The translations under genes and the position numbers were made by a program. The notes beneath the pieces were generated by a model, which saw nothing but the letters and a program-made list of their open reading frames with translations, did not search any database and had not been told where the DNA came from. Of a stretch of DNA of 64,000 nucleotides, positions 9,074 to 18,068 are shown piece by piece. Source of the stretch: Paraburkholderia sediminicola (GTDB lineage: Bacteria > Pseudomonadota > Gammaproteobacteria > Burkholderiales > Burkholderiaceae); NCBI RefSeq assembly GCF_902859805.1, contig NZ_CADIKC010000008.1, forward strand, positions 62,001 to 126,000. Reading direction: 5' to 3'. The number at the start of each line of letters is the position of its first letter. Positions within the stretch are counted from its first letter, which is position 1.

Positions 9074-10846
9074 TCAGAAGGTTTCCCAATCCTGATCGCT
9101 TCCGGCGCTCGCTACCGCCCGGGCCGGCGCCTTCGCCGGCGCGGCGGCAGCCGGTGCCGCTGACGGCGCGGCAGGCGTCCTGGCTACCGGGGTGGATTGG
9201 GACGCTGCATGGGACACCGCATGTGACACTTTACGTGCCGCCGTCGCGCGCACCGGCGCGGCCATGCGCTTCGGCGCCGCGCTCACCGGCGCCTTGAAGC
9301 CGCTTTCTTCGAGCTGGAACACCGCGACCGCCGAACGCAGCTTGCCGGCCTGATCTTCAAGCGAAGACGCTGCCGCAGCGGCTTCTTCGACCAGCGCGGC
9401 GTTCTGCTGCGTCACCTCGTCCATCTGCGTGACGGCACGCGCCACCTGGTCGATGCCGCTGCTTTGCTCTTCCGAAGCCGCCGCGATCTCGCCCATGATG
9501 TCGGTGACGCGCTGCACCGCACCGATGATCTCGGTCATGGTGCGGCCGGCTTCGTCAACCAGCGCCGAGCCGGACTGCACGCGCTCAACCGAGGTGTCGA
9601 TCAGTTCCTTGATTTCCTTGGCCGCCGCCGACGAACGCTGCGCGAGGCTGCGCACTTCGCCTGCCACCACCGCGAATCCGCGCCCTTCTTCACCGGCCCG
9701 CGCCGCTTCCACGGCCGCATTCAGGGCCAGGATGTTGGTCTGGAACGCAATTCCTTCGATGATCGAGATGATGTCGGCGATCTTCGCCGAGCTTTGATTG
9801 ATGTCGCCCATCGTGCCGACCACCTGGCCGACCACTGCGCTGCCCTTGTTGGCAATCTCGGACGCGTTGGCCGCCAGCGAACTCGCCTGGCGGGCGTTGT
9901 CCGCGTTCTGCTTGACCGTGCCGGTCAGCTCTTCCATGCTCGACGCGGTTTCCTGCAACGCCGACGCCTGCTCTTCCGTTCGCGAGGACAGGTCGATATT
10001 GCCGGCTGCGATTTCACGCGTGGCCGTCGCAATCGATTCGCTGCCGCTGCGCACCGTACGCACCGTTTCGGTGAGGCTGCGCTGCATTTTGGCGATGCCT
10101 TCGAGCAACTGCCCCATTTCGTCGCGCGAGGTGACTACGACCGGGCGGCGCAGATCGCCCGCGGAGATCGCATCGAAATGACCGAGGGCGGCGTCGAGCG
10201 GACGGGCAATTGCGCGGCTGAGCGTCAGGTAGGACAGCACGGCGGCGAGCACGCCGACCAGCAGTGCGCCCATGCTCACCATGCGGAACACTTCAAAACT
10301 GCTTTGCACGGAGTCGTAACCTTGCTTGGCCGAGTCGAACTGGAACTTGCGCAGCGCGTCGTCCGCGGTGGACAGATCGTTGTATGTCGCCTGCAAACGC
10401 TTGGCGCCGTCGACAAGCTTGCTCTGGTCGTTCGCCGCAATGATTGCCGCAAACGCGTCCAGCTGCTGATGCAGGGCATCGCGTTTGGCGATAACGTCCT
10501 GCGCGAGACGCTCTTCCGCGGCGTCACGCGGCAGGTCCATATATTTTTTCCACCACATGTCGGACGACACGCGCATTGCACGTGCACGTTCGATCGTCGA
10601 CGCCACCTCCGGCGTGCCCATCATGAACGCAGCCCGATCGAGCGCCAGCCGCTCGCGGGCCGCAAACAGCTCCGCGTTGCCGATATCGACCGCGCTGGGC
10701 ATTGCGTTGGTAAACGTATCCTGGTAAGCGTCGTTCGAACGGCTCATGCCGAACAGACCGAAAACGCCAATGGCGACCAGCAGCGCGGCGAGGAAGGCCA
10801 TCGTGAGGCCAATGCGCGCCTTGATCGTGATGCCTTTGTTCAACAT
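9074..10846 (-). CDS. Methyl-accepting chemotaxis protein with DWETF tether
   Basis: This is a 590-aa transmembrane chemoreceptor. The N-terminal TM (about residues 6-28) is followed by a periplasmic four-helix-bundle-type sensor, a second TM near residue 190 (MGALLVGVLAAVLSYLTL), a HAMP region and a long cytoplasmic coiled coil. The hairpin tip carries EGIAFQTNILALNAAVEAARAGE, the conserved CheA/CheW contact region. The chain ends DQDWETF, a CheR/CheB-binding pentapeptide of the NWETF type, preceded by an Ala/Pro-rich linker. That makes it a full-length, high-abundance type receptor. The ATG at 10846 has AGGAA upstream; an in-frame ATG 21 nt earlier is less likely. The ligand is not predictable. 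Confidence 0.93.
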   Translation of the reverse strand: MLNKGITIKARIGLTMAFLAALLVAIGVFGLFGMSRSNDAYQDTFTNAMPSAVDIGNAELFAARERLALDRAAFMMGTPEVASTIERARAMRVSSDMWWKKYMDLPRDAAEERLAQDVIAKRDALHQQLDAFAAIIAANDQSKLVDGAKRLQATYNDLSTADDALRKFQFDSAKQGYDSVQSSFEVFRMVSMGALLVGVLAAVLSYLTLSRAIARPLDAALGHFDAISAGDLRRPVVVTSRDEMGQLLEGIAKMQRSLTETVRTVRSGSESIATATREIAAGNIDLSSRTEEQASALQETASSMEELTGTVKQNADNARQASSLAANASEIANKGSAVVGQVVGTMGDINQSSAKIADIISIIEGIAFQTNILALNAAVEAARAGEEGRGFAVVAGEVRSLAQRSSAAAKEIKELIDTSVERVQSGSALVDEAGRTMTEIIGAVQRVTDIMGEIAAASEEQSSGIDQVARAVTQMDEVTQQNAALVEEAAAAASSLEDQAGKLRSAVAVFQLEESGFKAPVSAAPKRMAAPVRATAARKVSHAVSHAASQSTPVARTPAAPSAAPAAAAPAKAPARAVASAGSDQDWETF

Positions 10847-10867
10847 GCTCGTTCCTGTACTTAACAA

Positions 10868-11343
10868 ATAAGAGGCTGCGTGCGCAGCGCGGGGTAGCGT
10901 GTGGCTCTGCGTACTTGGCGCTGATTTGAGGCCGCGCTCTAATACTCGTGTTTACGGCACCTGATCTGCATACTTGAAGGATTTATATGGTATGAAGAAA
11001 GACGTTGTAAACAATTGGAAGAAATTACAAAGCGCTGACAGGCCGCACTTATGCGGAGGTCACGCAACGCTTTTGATACTCGGGAATTTGAATTCAGGCG
11101 GCTCGAAAGACTGAGCGCGGATAGGCGAGACGGATTCAGGCGGGATTCAAAACAGGACGTTCGACCTGGGATCTGGGGAGCGCAATGGCGCGTTCGAAAA
11201 CGGGCGGAAGGTGCTTACGCCTCGGTCGGCGCTCATTGAATCGGCGCCCAACTCTCACGCACGATTCCGCAGGCTGCGCAACGCAGCATGGAAGACTGGA
11301 CGCGAACCCTTCCAGCTCACGTCCGGCGACACAATGATCGAAA
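10868..11343. other. Intergenic region between the chemoreceptor and the LacI gene
   Basis: About 475 bp without a supported gene. The first 150 bp are AT-richer (around 10970-11030) and are the likely promoter region of the minus-strand chemoreceptor. Nothing else is recognised. Confidence 0.4.
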
Positions 11344-12384
11344 TCAGGCCGCCAGATCGCGCCTCGCCGCGCCGGCCCATGTCGCGGTCGATTCCCGCAC
11401 GATCAGGCGCGGCGACACGACGCGCCGGCGACCCAGCGCGCGCGGACTGCCCGACGACGTCCCGGCAATGCGTTCAATCAGCGTCTGCGCGGCCATATCG
11501 CCGAGCGCGCGGACCGACTGCCCGACCGTCGAGAGCGCCGGATAGGTGAACCGTCCCAGTTCGATATCGTCGAAACCAATGATCGAGCAATCGCGCGGCA
11601 CGCTGATATTGCGCTCCGCCGCGGCGCGCAGCGCGCCAATGCCCATCATGTCGTTGCCGGCAAAAATCGCCGACGGCTTCACGGTATCGAACAACTGCCC
11701 CGCCGCGCGATGACCGCCCATTCCCGAAAAATCGCTTTCGACAATCGCCCCTGACGGAATCTCGATACCGCGCTCCGTCATGGCGCGGATGAAGCCGTGT
11801 ACCCGCATGGCGCTCACCGCCGTCTTGACAGGCCCGGTGATGCAGCCGATCCGCACGTGCCCCAGTTCGAGCAGATGACGCGTCGCAAGATAGCCGCCCT
11901 TCTCGTGGTCGATCTGCACCAGATCCGCGTTCACGCCCTCGATATTGCGATCCACGACGACCAGCGGTTCGCGGGCGTCGGCAAGCGTCTGCGCCAGCAC
12001 CGCGTCGTCGCCCGCAGAGGCGACGATCAGTCCGTCGATGCGCTTTTCCTGCAGGACGCGCAGATAGTTACGCTGCTTGGCCGGATCGTCGTCGGAATTG
12101 CAGAAGAACAGGCAGTAACCGTTGCGCGAGCAACCATCCTCGATACCACGCGCCATCTCCGCGAAATACGGGTTCGTACTGTTCGGCACCACCAGACCGA
12201 TCGTCGCCGTCGCCCGCGCCTTGAGCGAGCGAGCCACCGCCGACGGCACATAGTGAAGCTGACGGATCGCGTGTTCGACCTTCGCGCGCACGTCGGCCGA
12301 CACCGGCCGTGAGTTGTTCACCACGTGCGATACCGTCGTGAACGACACGCCTGCCACGGCCGCTACATCCTTGATCGTCGCCAT
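11344..12384 (-). CDS. LacI family transcriptional regulator, ribose/RbsR type
   Basis: This 346-aa repressor has an N-terminal LacI helix-turn-helix (MATIKDVAAVAGVSFTTVSH) and hinge helix (YVPSAVARSLKA), followed by a periplasmic-binding-protein-like effector domain. The start at 12384 is preferred over an upstream frame extension because the HTH begins immediately there, preceded by AGGAG. It is transcribed in the same direction as, and 443 bp downstream of, a ribose-type binding protein gene. It probably recognises the GCAAACGTTTGC palindrome ahead of that gene. The sugar is inferred only. Confidence 0.9.
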   Translation of the reverse strand: MATIKDVAAVAGVSFTTVSHVVNNSRPVSADVRAKVEHAIRQLHYVPSAVARSLKARATATIGLVVPNSTNPYFAEMARGIEDGCSRNGYCLFFCNSDDDPAKQRNYLRVLQEKRIDGLIVASAGDDAVLAQTLADAREPLVVVDRNIEGVNADLVQIDHEKGGYLATRHLLELGHVRIGCITGPVKTAVSAMRVHGFIRAMTERGIEIPSGAIVESDFSGMGGHRAAGQLFDTVKPSAIFAGNDMMGIGALRAAAERNISVPRDCSIIGFDDIELGRFTYPALSTVGQSVRALGDMAAQTLIERIAGTSSGSPRALGRRRVVSPRLIVRESTATWAGAARRDLAA

Positions 12385-12827
12385 AACCTGTTGCTCTCCT
12401 GCCTGTTGTTCCCGCCGGCCACGCCATCTGGCGACCCACCGGACGTCTTCCTCGAAGACAGACCACACCCATGAACACTTGCTTTTATCCTGCTGGCCGG
12501 CGATCGCGCTGAACGCCTCGCACGCCAGAAAGGCGAACCCGGCAGCGAGAACAGCACGATCATCGCCAGTAGCTCACTGGCCGGCCCCAGGTAATTCGAA
12601 GAGCCGGGCCGCGTGCCGGCAGCCTTGTCGCTTACCTCTGGATTTAACGGCGGCGCAGGAGGTTTCTTGAGCGTTTATTGAATTGACGCGGATTCGCACG
12701 GCTTTTGTCATGCATTCAGCATGCAGCGGCGTGAGCGCGAACCCGCGTGATTCGGCGTTTTGCGGTGCTTCTCGTGATGCTTCCTGCGGTGCTTCTTGCA
12801 GTGCGTTCGGCACCTAAGGACCGCCGC
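12385..12827. other. Gap between the binding protein and its LacI gene
   Basis: These 443 bp sit where ATPase and permease genes of a ribose-type ABC importer would be expected. Reading the minus strand in three frames gives no recognisable ABC ATPase motif and no convincing permease remnant. A short hydrophobic stretch (ELLAMIVLFSLPG, near 12560) is the only hint and is weak. Confidence 0.4.
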
Positions 12828-13790
12828 TTACCGGGTCACGAGGTCGCACGGCGTTTCCACCACGCCGGACAACTGCGACTGCTTCTTGTGCTCGCTGATC
12901 GCTTTCAACGCGGTGTCGATACCGAACACGGCCTGCTTGGCGGCGTACTGGTCGGCGGTAGCGAGCACGCGACCGTCTTTGAGCATCGGCTTGATCGCGT
13001 TGATGTTGTCGTAGCCGACCACCAGCACCTTGCCCTGCTTGCCGGCCGCGCGTACGGCCGAGACCGCGCCGATCGCCATGTTGTCGTTGCCGGCGAGGAG
13101 CGCCTTCAGGTTCGGATACTCATTGAGCATGGCCGACGCCACCGCGTTGCCCTTGTCGATTTCCCATTCGCCCGACTGCACCGACACGATTTTCGCGCCG
13201 ACGGCCTGCATGGCGTCCTTGAAGCCCGCAGTGCGTTGTTGCGCGTTGGTAGTGGTCGACACGCCTTCGATAATGCCGACTTCGTCGCCCGCCTTCAGCT
13301 TTTTGGCCAGATAGTCGCCGACCTTCTGCGCGCCCTTGCGGTTATCCGGACCAACGAACGGCACGTTCAGGTCCTTCGACTTGAGCACGTCCGGGTCGAG
13401 CCGGTTGTCGATATTCACGACGATGATGCCCGCGTCGACGGCTTTTTTGACGACCGGCACCAGCGCCTTCGAATCAGCCGGTGCCAGCACGATCGCGTCC
13501 ACCTTCGAGACGATCATCTGTTCGACGATGCGAATCTGGTTCGCGGTATCGGTCTCGTCCTTGATGCCGTTGGTGATCAGGTCGAACTGCGAGGCATTGT
13601 GTTTCTGGTAATCCTTCGCGCCGGTTTCCATGGTCAGGAAGAACTCGTTGGCGAGCGACTTCATCACCAGCGCGACCTTCGGCTTATGGCCAGGCGTGGT
13701 TTGCGCGTAAGCGGAGGAAAACGGAAAAGCGGTGGTGGCGGTGACGAGAACAGCGGCCGCCAGCATGCGGCGGCGAATGCGATGGCTCAT
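12828..13790 (-). CDS. Sugar ABC transporter periplasmic binding protein (ribose type)
   Basis: This 320-aa secreted protein has an N-terminal signal peptide (RRRMLAAAVLVTATTAFPFSSAYAQ). It resembles RbsB-like pentose/hexose binding proteins of the type 1 fold: PKVALVMKSLANEFF, QIRIVEQMIVSKVDAIVLAP, and GYDNINAIKPMLKDGRVLATADQ. The ATG follows GGAG. The LacI operator-like palindrome lies about 50 bp upstream. No ABC ATPase or permease gene is adjacent, so the protein must either work with components encoded elsewhere or serve as a sensor or chemotaxis ligand carrier. The substrate is not proven. Confidence 0.9.
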   Translation of the reverse strand: MSHRIRRRMLAAAVLVTATTAFPFSSAYAQTTPGHKPKVALVMKSLANEFFLTMETGAKDYQKHNASQFDLITNGIKDETDTANQIRIVEQMIVSKVDAIVLAPADSKALVPVVKKAVDAGIIVVNIDNRLDPDVLKSKDLNVPFVGPDNRKGAQKVGDYLAKKLKAGDEVGIIEGVSTTTNAQQRTAGFKDAMQAVGAKIVSVQSGEWEIDKGNAVASAMLNEYPNLKALLAGNDNMAIGAVSAVRAAGKQGKVLVVGYDNINAIKPMLKDGRVLATADQYAAKQAVFGIDTALKAISEHKKQSQLSGVVETPCDLVTR

Positions 13791-13841
13791 GCCTATCTCC
13801 AGGGTTTGTTGGGCTCGCGTTGAGCCGTATTTTTAGTAATG

Positions 13842-13855
13842 CGCAAACGTTTGCG
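13842..13855. promoter_or_regulatory. LacI-family operator (CGCAAACGTTTGCG)
   Basis: A perfect 14-bp palindrome with the central CG typical of LacI/GalR operators lies 52 bp upstream of the binding protein start. It is the probable target of the regulator encoded at 11344-12384. Confidence 0.8.
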
Positions 13856-14036
13856 AGGCCTATTCTCAGCGTGCCATTCCCGGAATGTCAACGATTCGCA
13901 GTGTTGCGGCGCATCGGTCCGCAGAAAATGCGCCGATGCGATGCGCTCGATGGCTTCGGCGCGTGCGGTGAACAGGCGCGCCGGCAAGCTGTGTTCTGGC
14001 AACGATTCCTCGCTCGGTCTGTGCGTGGCAGATTTA

Positions 14037-14064
14037 CCGCCGGCTGCAAGCTTAGCCGCCGGCG
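14037..14064 (-). terminator. Possible terminator hairpin downstream of corA
   Basis: CCGCCGGC and GCCGGCGG arms flank TGCAAGCTTAGCC. It lies 70-100 bp beyond the corA stop codon and has no T run, so its terminator role is uncertain. Confidence 0.35.
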
Positions 14065-14136
14065 GGCCGCCTATCCTGGACTTTTATTGCGCACGGTGCA
14101 AGCGGGGAACCAGGTGGGGGATGGGCTAGCGGCGTG

Positions 14137-15114
14137 TCAAAGCCAGCCGGATTTGCGAAAGCGCCAATACAGAATCAGATCCACCACCACCATCACGGCA
14201 AGACAGGCTGGATAGCCAAACTTGTAGTGCAATTCGGGGATAGTCTCGAAGTTCATCCCGTAGATGCCGGCGATCATGGTCGGCACCGCGAACAATGCGG
14301 CGAACGAGCCGAGCCGCTTGGTCACCTCGTTTTCGACAAGCGAGATCATCCCCAGATTGACCTGCACCGCGGTCACGACCAGTTCGCGCCGGCCATCGAT
14401 GATCCTGACGATCCGATCGAGATGGTCGTAGACGTCGCGGAAATAGGCTTGCATGCCTCCGCAGACGCTCGGAATCCGGCCGCCCGTCAATTTGCCGACC
14501 GCCTCCTGAAGCGGCGCGATGTGATGCTGCAGGATCACGAGCCGGCGTTTCAGCGAATACAGATCCTCAATGATTGCCCGCGATGCCACCGAATTGTTGC
14601 GCTCGAAAATGCGGTCCTCGAGTGCTTCGATCTCGTTGTTCATCGTCTCGAGGATCGGAAAATAACGATCGACGATGTCGTCCATCAGCGCGTACAGCAC
14701 GAACGCCGAGCCCTCCTTAAGCAATTCCGGCTCGCGCTCGCAACGGGCGCGAACGTTCTGGAATCCGGTGCGCGTGCCGCGGCGCACCGACAGGACATAG
14801 TTGTGCCCCACGAATACGTCGACCTCGCCGATCAGCAGTTCGCCCTTTTCGTCCATTTCCACGGTGTGGATGACGGCGAATAGCGACTCGCCGTACTCCT
14901 CGATTTTCGGACGCTGATGGCCGTTTTGCGCATCTTCGATCGCGAGTTCGTGCAGGCCGAACTCGTTCTGCATCACGGCCAGCTCTTCCGGTTCGGGGTC
15001 TTTCAGCGCGACCCAGACGAAGCACTCGGGCCTCGCCACGTAGTCGCTGATGCTGTCGATATCGATGTCAGCCAGTTTCCGGCCGTCCTGATAGGCGGCG
15101 CAATTGATCAGCAT
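14137..15114 (-). CDS. corA: CorA family magnesium/cobalt transporter
   Basis: This 325-aa protein has a large N-terminal cytosolic alpha/beta domain and two C-terminal transmembrane helices. The signature is YGMNFETIPEL at about residue 292: the invariant GMN is intact and the usual MPE is IPE. The last helix is followed by a basic tail (WRFRKSGWL). It forms a pentameric Mg2+ channel in the inner membrane. The ATG at 15114 follows AAGGTAA. It is transcribed alone. A GC-rich inverted repeat downstream (CCGCCGGC/GCCGGCGG, 14037-14064) may act as its terminator. Confidence 0.93.
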   Translation of the reverse strand: MLINCAAYQDGRKLADIDIDSISDYVARPECFVWVALKDPEPEELAVMQNEFGLHELAIEDAQNGHQRPKIEEYGESLFAVIHTVEMDEKGELLIGEVDVFVGHNYVLSVRRGTRTGFQNVRARCEREPELLKEGSAFVLYALMDDIVDRYFPILETMNNEIEALEDRIFERNNSVASRAIIEDLYSLKRRLVILQHHIAPLQEAVGKLTGGRIPSVCGGMQAYFRDVYDHLDRIVRIIDGRRELVVTAVQVNLGMISLVENEVTKRLGSFAALFAVPTMIAGIYGMNFETIPELHYKFGYPACLAVMVVVDLILYWRFRKSGWL

Positions 15115-15319
15115 GTTGGATTACCTTGAAAACGGAACAGCCCGGCCGGCTTCGCACTGTGCGTGGGTCCCATACCGGGTCTGCATGAACGGATACACGA
15201 TGCCCGCCATGTTACGGGCTCTGCGTGACTGTCATGTATCCAATTGTTAAAGCTTGCGTGCGGTGGCCACATTTCGACGCGACTCACCGCAGTCCAGCGC
15301 TGTCAGGACCGGCCCTGCG

Positions 15320-15760
15320 CTATTGCGCAACCCTGCGCAAAGCGATGCTGTGATCGTCGCCGAAGGTGACCGACGCGCGGTTCGTATAGCGTGTATCGGC
15401 CGTGACCGTGAAACGCATCTCCACGACCGGATCGAACTGCGTGGAGACGCCGATGCGATGCACGCCCGGGCTCAAATAGAAGACCACATGTTCGCCGTTC
15501 ATCAGATCGGTAACCTGCTCGCCGTCGATATATACCAGCGCGTCGCGGAACCGGACGATAACGTCGCGGGAACGTTCGCGCCGTACGTCCACGGCAACCA
15601 GTCCGCCTCCCGGCTCTGTATAGCCGGGCTGAACGATGCGCGCCTGCGGCACCTCCTTGAACGGGACGGGCTCGGCAGGTGTCGAGGCACAACCGGCGAG
15701 TGTCGCGATAGCCAGCGCAAGCAGCACGGCTTTGCAGTGGAAGTGCGGGCGCATCGGCAT
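15320..15760 (-). CDS. Putative lipoprotein (146 aa), function unknown
   Basis: An N-terminal lipoprotein signal (VLLALAIATLAGCAS) has the lipobox LAGC, so Cys23 would be lipidated and the protein anchored in an envelope membrane. The mature part is beta-rich (VIVRFRDALVYIDGEQV, HVVFYLSPGVHRIGV) and resembles small carbohydrate-free beta-sandwich lipoproteins; no family is assigned. The ATG follows GGGAG with 7-nt spacing. It is divergent from the cydX-like gene. Confidence 0.8.
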   Translation of the reverse strand: MPMRPHFHCKAVLLALAIATLAGCASTPAEPVPFKEVPQARIVQPGYTEPGGGLVAVDVRRERSRDVIVRFRDALVYIDGEQVTDLMNGEHVVFYLSPGVHRIGVSTQFDPVVEMRFTVTADTRYTNRASVTFGDDHSIALRRVAQ

Positions 15761-16047
15761 GCTGGGTCTCCCGTGTTGCTGGTGGTGTCGTTGGTGGTGT
15801 TGCTTTTGTTATAGGCGCATTGTGCGATCCTGGCCGAACGGCCAACCGTCTTTGCGCCCTCTTGCACGCTGCTGCGTTCTTCTTCATGATCGCTGTAAAG
15901 TGCTGCGCTGTGGGCGCCGCGCGCTGCGGATTTACCCTCGGATCCGCTGCGTGCTACCTTTGTCTGCGCGCATATCTGCTTCTCTGTACCGGCTATGCGT
16001 ATTGCCTCACCGGCTGCCTCGCCGGACATACGATCAAGGAGACCGCG
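15761..16047. other. Divergent promoter region, lipoprotein/cydX
   Basis: About 285 bp carry the promoters of both flanking divergent genes. A translatable stretch in frame with cydX (from 15820) is Cys/Leu-rich and has no ribosome site, so it was not called as coding. Confidence 0.4.
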
Positions 16048-16197
16048 ATGTGGTATTTCACCTGGATTCTCGGCATCGGCGTGGCACTGGGCTTCGGCAT
16101 CATCAATGTGATGTGGCTGGAGGCCAGCGGCAAATTTGCGCGTGACCCGCAGCACGCCGGCGCCCCTGCCGCCGTACCCGAGGACACGTCTTCGTGA
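16048..16197 (+). CDS. cydX: CydX/CbdX-type small subunit of cytochrome bd oxidase
   Basis: This is a 49-aa single-span membrane protein beginning MWYFTWILGIGVALGFGIIN, very close to the CydX signature (E. coli MWYFAWILG). Known CydX binds CydA/CydB and stabilises the haems of cytochrome bd. The ATG at 16048 is preceded by AAGGAG (16036-16041). Unusually, no cydA or cydB is next to it; instead the stop overlaps the start of a P-loop ATPase gene by 4 nt (GTGA), indicating translational coupling. Identity of the small protein is confident; why it is separate from the oxidase genes is unknown. Confidence 0.85.
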   Translation: MWYFTWILGIGVALGFGIINVMWLEASGKFARDPQHAGAPAAVPEDTSS

Positions 16198-16814
16198 CCC
16201 ACCTGGTTTTCTTCTGCGGTCACGCCGGCACCGGCAAAACCACCCTAGCGAAGAAGCTGATCGGCCCGCTGATGCAGGCCAGCGCGACGCCCTTCTGCCT
16301 GCTCGACAAAGATACGCTGTTCGGCGGCTACAGCGCGGCCGCCATGGCCATGCTGACCGGCGATCCGAACGACCGCGACAGCCCGCTTTTTCTGCAACAC
16401 CTGCGCGATCCCGAGTATCGCGGCCTGCTCGATACCGCGCGCGACAATCTCGAACTCGGTGTCAGCGCGCTGGTGGTCGGGCCGCTTTCGCGCGAAGTGC
16501 GCGAGCGCCGTCTCTTCGATCGCGCCTGGCTCGGTATCGGCGCGGATGTGACGCTGCGGGTCGTATGGGTCTACACGTCGGAAGAGATGGCGCATCAGCG
16601 CATCGTCGCGCGCGGCAATCCGAACGATGCCTACAAACTCGCGCATTGGGACGAGTATCGGCAGCGCCGCTTCGTGCCGAGCGGCGATATTTGCAAAGAC
16701 CTGTTGATGTTCGACAACACCGCGCCAACCCGCGCGGACTATGAAGCGCTGCTCGCACGCGTCGTAGGCGAACCGCCTGTGGCGCCTGCGATGCTGCCGC
16801 CGCTGCCTGTGTAA
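16194..16814 (+). CDS. AAA/kinase-like P-loop ATP-binding protein
   Basis: This 206-aa soluble protein starts with a GTG that overlaps the cydX stop. Walker A is GHAGTGKTT at residues 9-17. An Asp in LDKDTLFGG and a downstream basic segment resemble small-molecule or zeta-toxin-like kinases. The C-terminal half includes RVVWVYTSEEMAHQRIVARG and NDAYKLAHWDEY, where the Arg of HQRI could be a lid residue. The substrate is unknown. Coupling to cydX suggests a link with cytochrome bd assembly or regulation, but this is inference from position only. Confidence 0.75.
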   Translation: MTHLVFFCGHAGTGKTTLAKKLIGPLMQASATPFCLLDKDTLFGGYSAAAMAMLTGDPNDRDSPLFLQHLRDPEYRGLLDTARDNLELGVSALVVGPLSREVRERRLFDRAWLGIGADVTLRVVWVYTSEEMAHQRIVARGNPNDAYKLAHWDEYRQRRFVPSGDICKDLLMFDNTAPTRADYEALLARVVGEPPVAPAMLPPLPV

Positions 16815-16832
16815 GACCGGCGTTTCAAACGA

Positions 16833-16859
16833 AAAACGCCCCGCATGGCGGGGCGTTCT
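16833..16859 (+). terminator. Rho-independent terminator after the cydX-ATPase unit
   Basis: AACGCCCCGC and GCGGGGCGTT arms enclose ATG and are followed by CTTC. It lies 20 bp past the ATPase stop codon, with an A run upstream. Confidence 0.85.
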
Positions 16860-16893
16860 TCAAGCGGCCTTCTGCGAGGCCTGCTTCGTTGCT

Positions 16894-16912
16894 CGCGGTA
16901 ATCACTACCGCG
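16894..16912 (-). terminator. Small hairpin on the opposite side of the convergent gap
   Basis: CGCGGTA and TACCGCG arms surround ATCAC. It lies about 60 bp past the stop of the minus-strand gene at 16971 and could be its terminator; there is no clear T run. Confidence 0.4.
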
Positions 16913-16970
16913 TCGTCGCACGGCCCTCGGTATTGAGCCTCATCTGCAACCTCAACGCGACAGTCGCGGC

Positions 16971-18068
16971 TTACACCGTTGCCATTGCATCCAGCGACTG
17001 CCCTTCGTACAACTGGCCAAAGCGATTCGCGAGGAAGTCGCGCAGCGACACCTGCTCCTGACGCACGAAACCGCTTTGCGGCAGCTTCTGCTCACGGAAC
17101 AGATCGAGCACCGCGCACATCGCGCCGGCCGTGGTGATCTGAATGGCGCTCATCGGCACGCCGCATACCGTCTTCGCAAAGATCTTGCGGGTGAATACTT
17201 CCTGCACCAGCTGACCGTCACGCATACCGCTCACGGTGATGAACACCAGCACGACGTCTTGCGCGGTCGCGGGCACCGAACGGCGCATGATCGTCTTCAG
17301 CGTATCGCGGTCGCTCGAAAGACGGAGGTCTTCCAGCAGGAACTGCATCAGGTTGCGGTGGCCCGGATAGCGCACCGACTTGTAGTCGAGCGATTCGACG
17401 CGGCCCGCCAGCGTTTCGCATAGCGTACCCAGTCCGCCGGACGTATTGAAGGCTTCGTATTCGGTACCGTCGAGCGAGAAGTGTTCGAGGCCTTCCAACG
17501 GCTGCACCCACTGCGTGCGGCTGTCGCGGATCGCTTCGCACGGCTGGCAGTACTCGTTGATCAGACCGTCGACGCTCCACGTCAGGTTGTATTTCAGCGC
17601 GTTGGTCGGGAACTCCGGCAGCGCGCCGACGCGCATTTTCACGTCGCGGATTTCGCTGAAGCGGTTCGCCAGTTCATGCGCGGCGATGCCGATGAAGCCC
17701 GGTGCGAGACCGCATTGCGGCATGAAGGCGTGATCGGCGTCGTCGGCGATTGCACGAATCGCGCTGGTGGCGCGCACGTCTTCGGTCAGATCGAAGTAGT
17801 GGACGCCCGCGCCCTTGGCGGCCGTGGCTACACTCACCGCGAGGTAATACGGCAGCGCGTTGATGAGCGCATCGAAGCCTTGGATGGCGGCGCGCAGCGC
17901 GGCGGCATCGGCTGAATCGACACGGCGGGTCGGAATGCCCTGGGCGGCGAGCTTATCGAGCGCGTGCTGATCGCGGTCGAATGCGACGACGTCGTAGTCG
18001 CCGGTTTCGCGCAACATATGGGCGATGGTGTGACCGATCAAACCTGCGCCAACGATGGCTACTTTCAT
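16971..18068 (-). CDS. Saccharopine dehydrogenase family oxidoreductase
   Basis: This 365-aa cytosolic enzyme has an N-terminal Rossmann fold (MKVAIVGAGLIGHTIAHML) and the saccharopine-dehydrogenase-type C-terminal domain. The start at 18068 is fixed by AGGAGAAG and the immediate dinucleotide-binding motif; an upstream in-frame start is rejected. It would use NAD(P) to oxidise an amino acid or imine of the lysine 6-dehydrogenase/saccharopine type. An Lrp/AsnC regulator gene lies upstream in the same direction, which fits amino acid catabolism. The precise substrate is unknown. Confidence 0.87.
   Translation of the reverse strand: MKVAIVGAGLIGHTIAHMLRETGDYDVVAFDRDQHALDKLAAQGIPTRRVDSADAAALRAAIQGFDALINALPYYLAVSVATAAKGAGVHYFDLTEDVRATSAIRAIADDADHAFMPQCGLAPGFIGIAAHELANRFSEIRDVKMRVGALPEFPTNALKYNLTWSVDGLINEYCQPCEAIRDSRTQWVQPLEGLEHFSLDGTEYEAFNTSGGLGTLCETLAGRVESLDYKSVRYPGHRNLMQFLLEDLRLSSDRDTLKTIMRRSVPATAQDVVLVFITVSGMRDGQLVQEVFTRKIFAKTVCGVPMSAIQITTAGAMCAVLDLFREQKLPQSGFVRQEQVSLRDFLANRFGQLYEGQSLDAMATV

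Noticed and set aside
12385..12600. Remnant of an ABC permease between the LacI gene and the binding protein
   Set aside because: Only a short hydrophobic stretch was found; no EAA-type motif or alignment to a permease could be made by eye.
15820..16047. N-terminal extension of the CydX-like protein
   Set aside because: The extension is Cys/Leu-rich without a ribosome site, while AAGGAG and the MWYF signature mark 16048 as the start.
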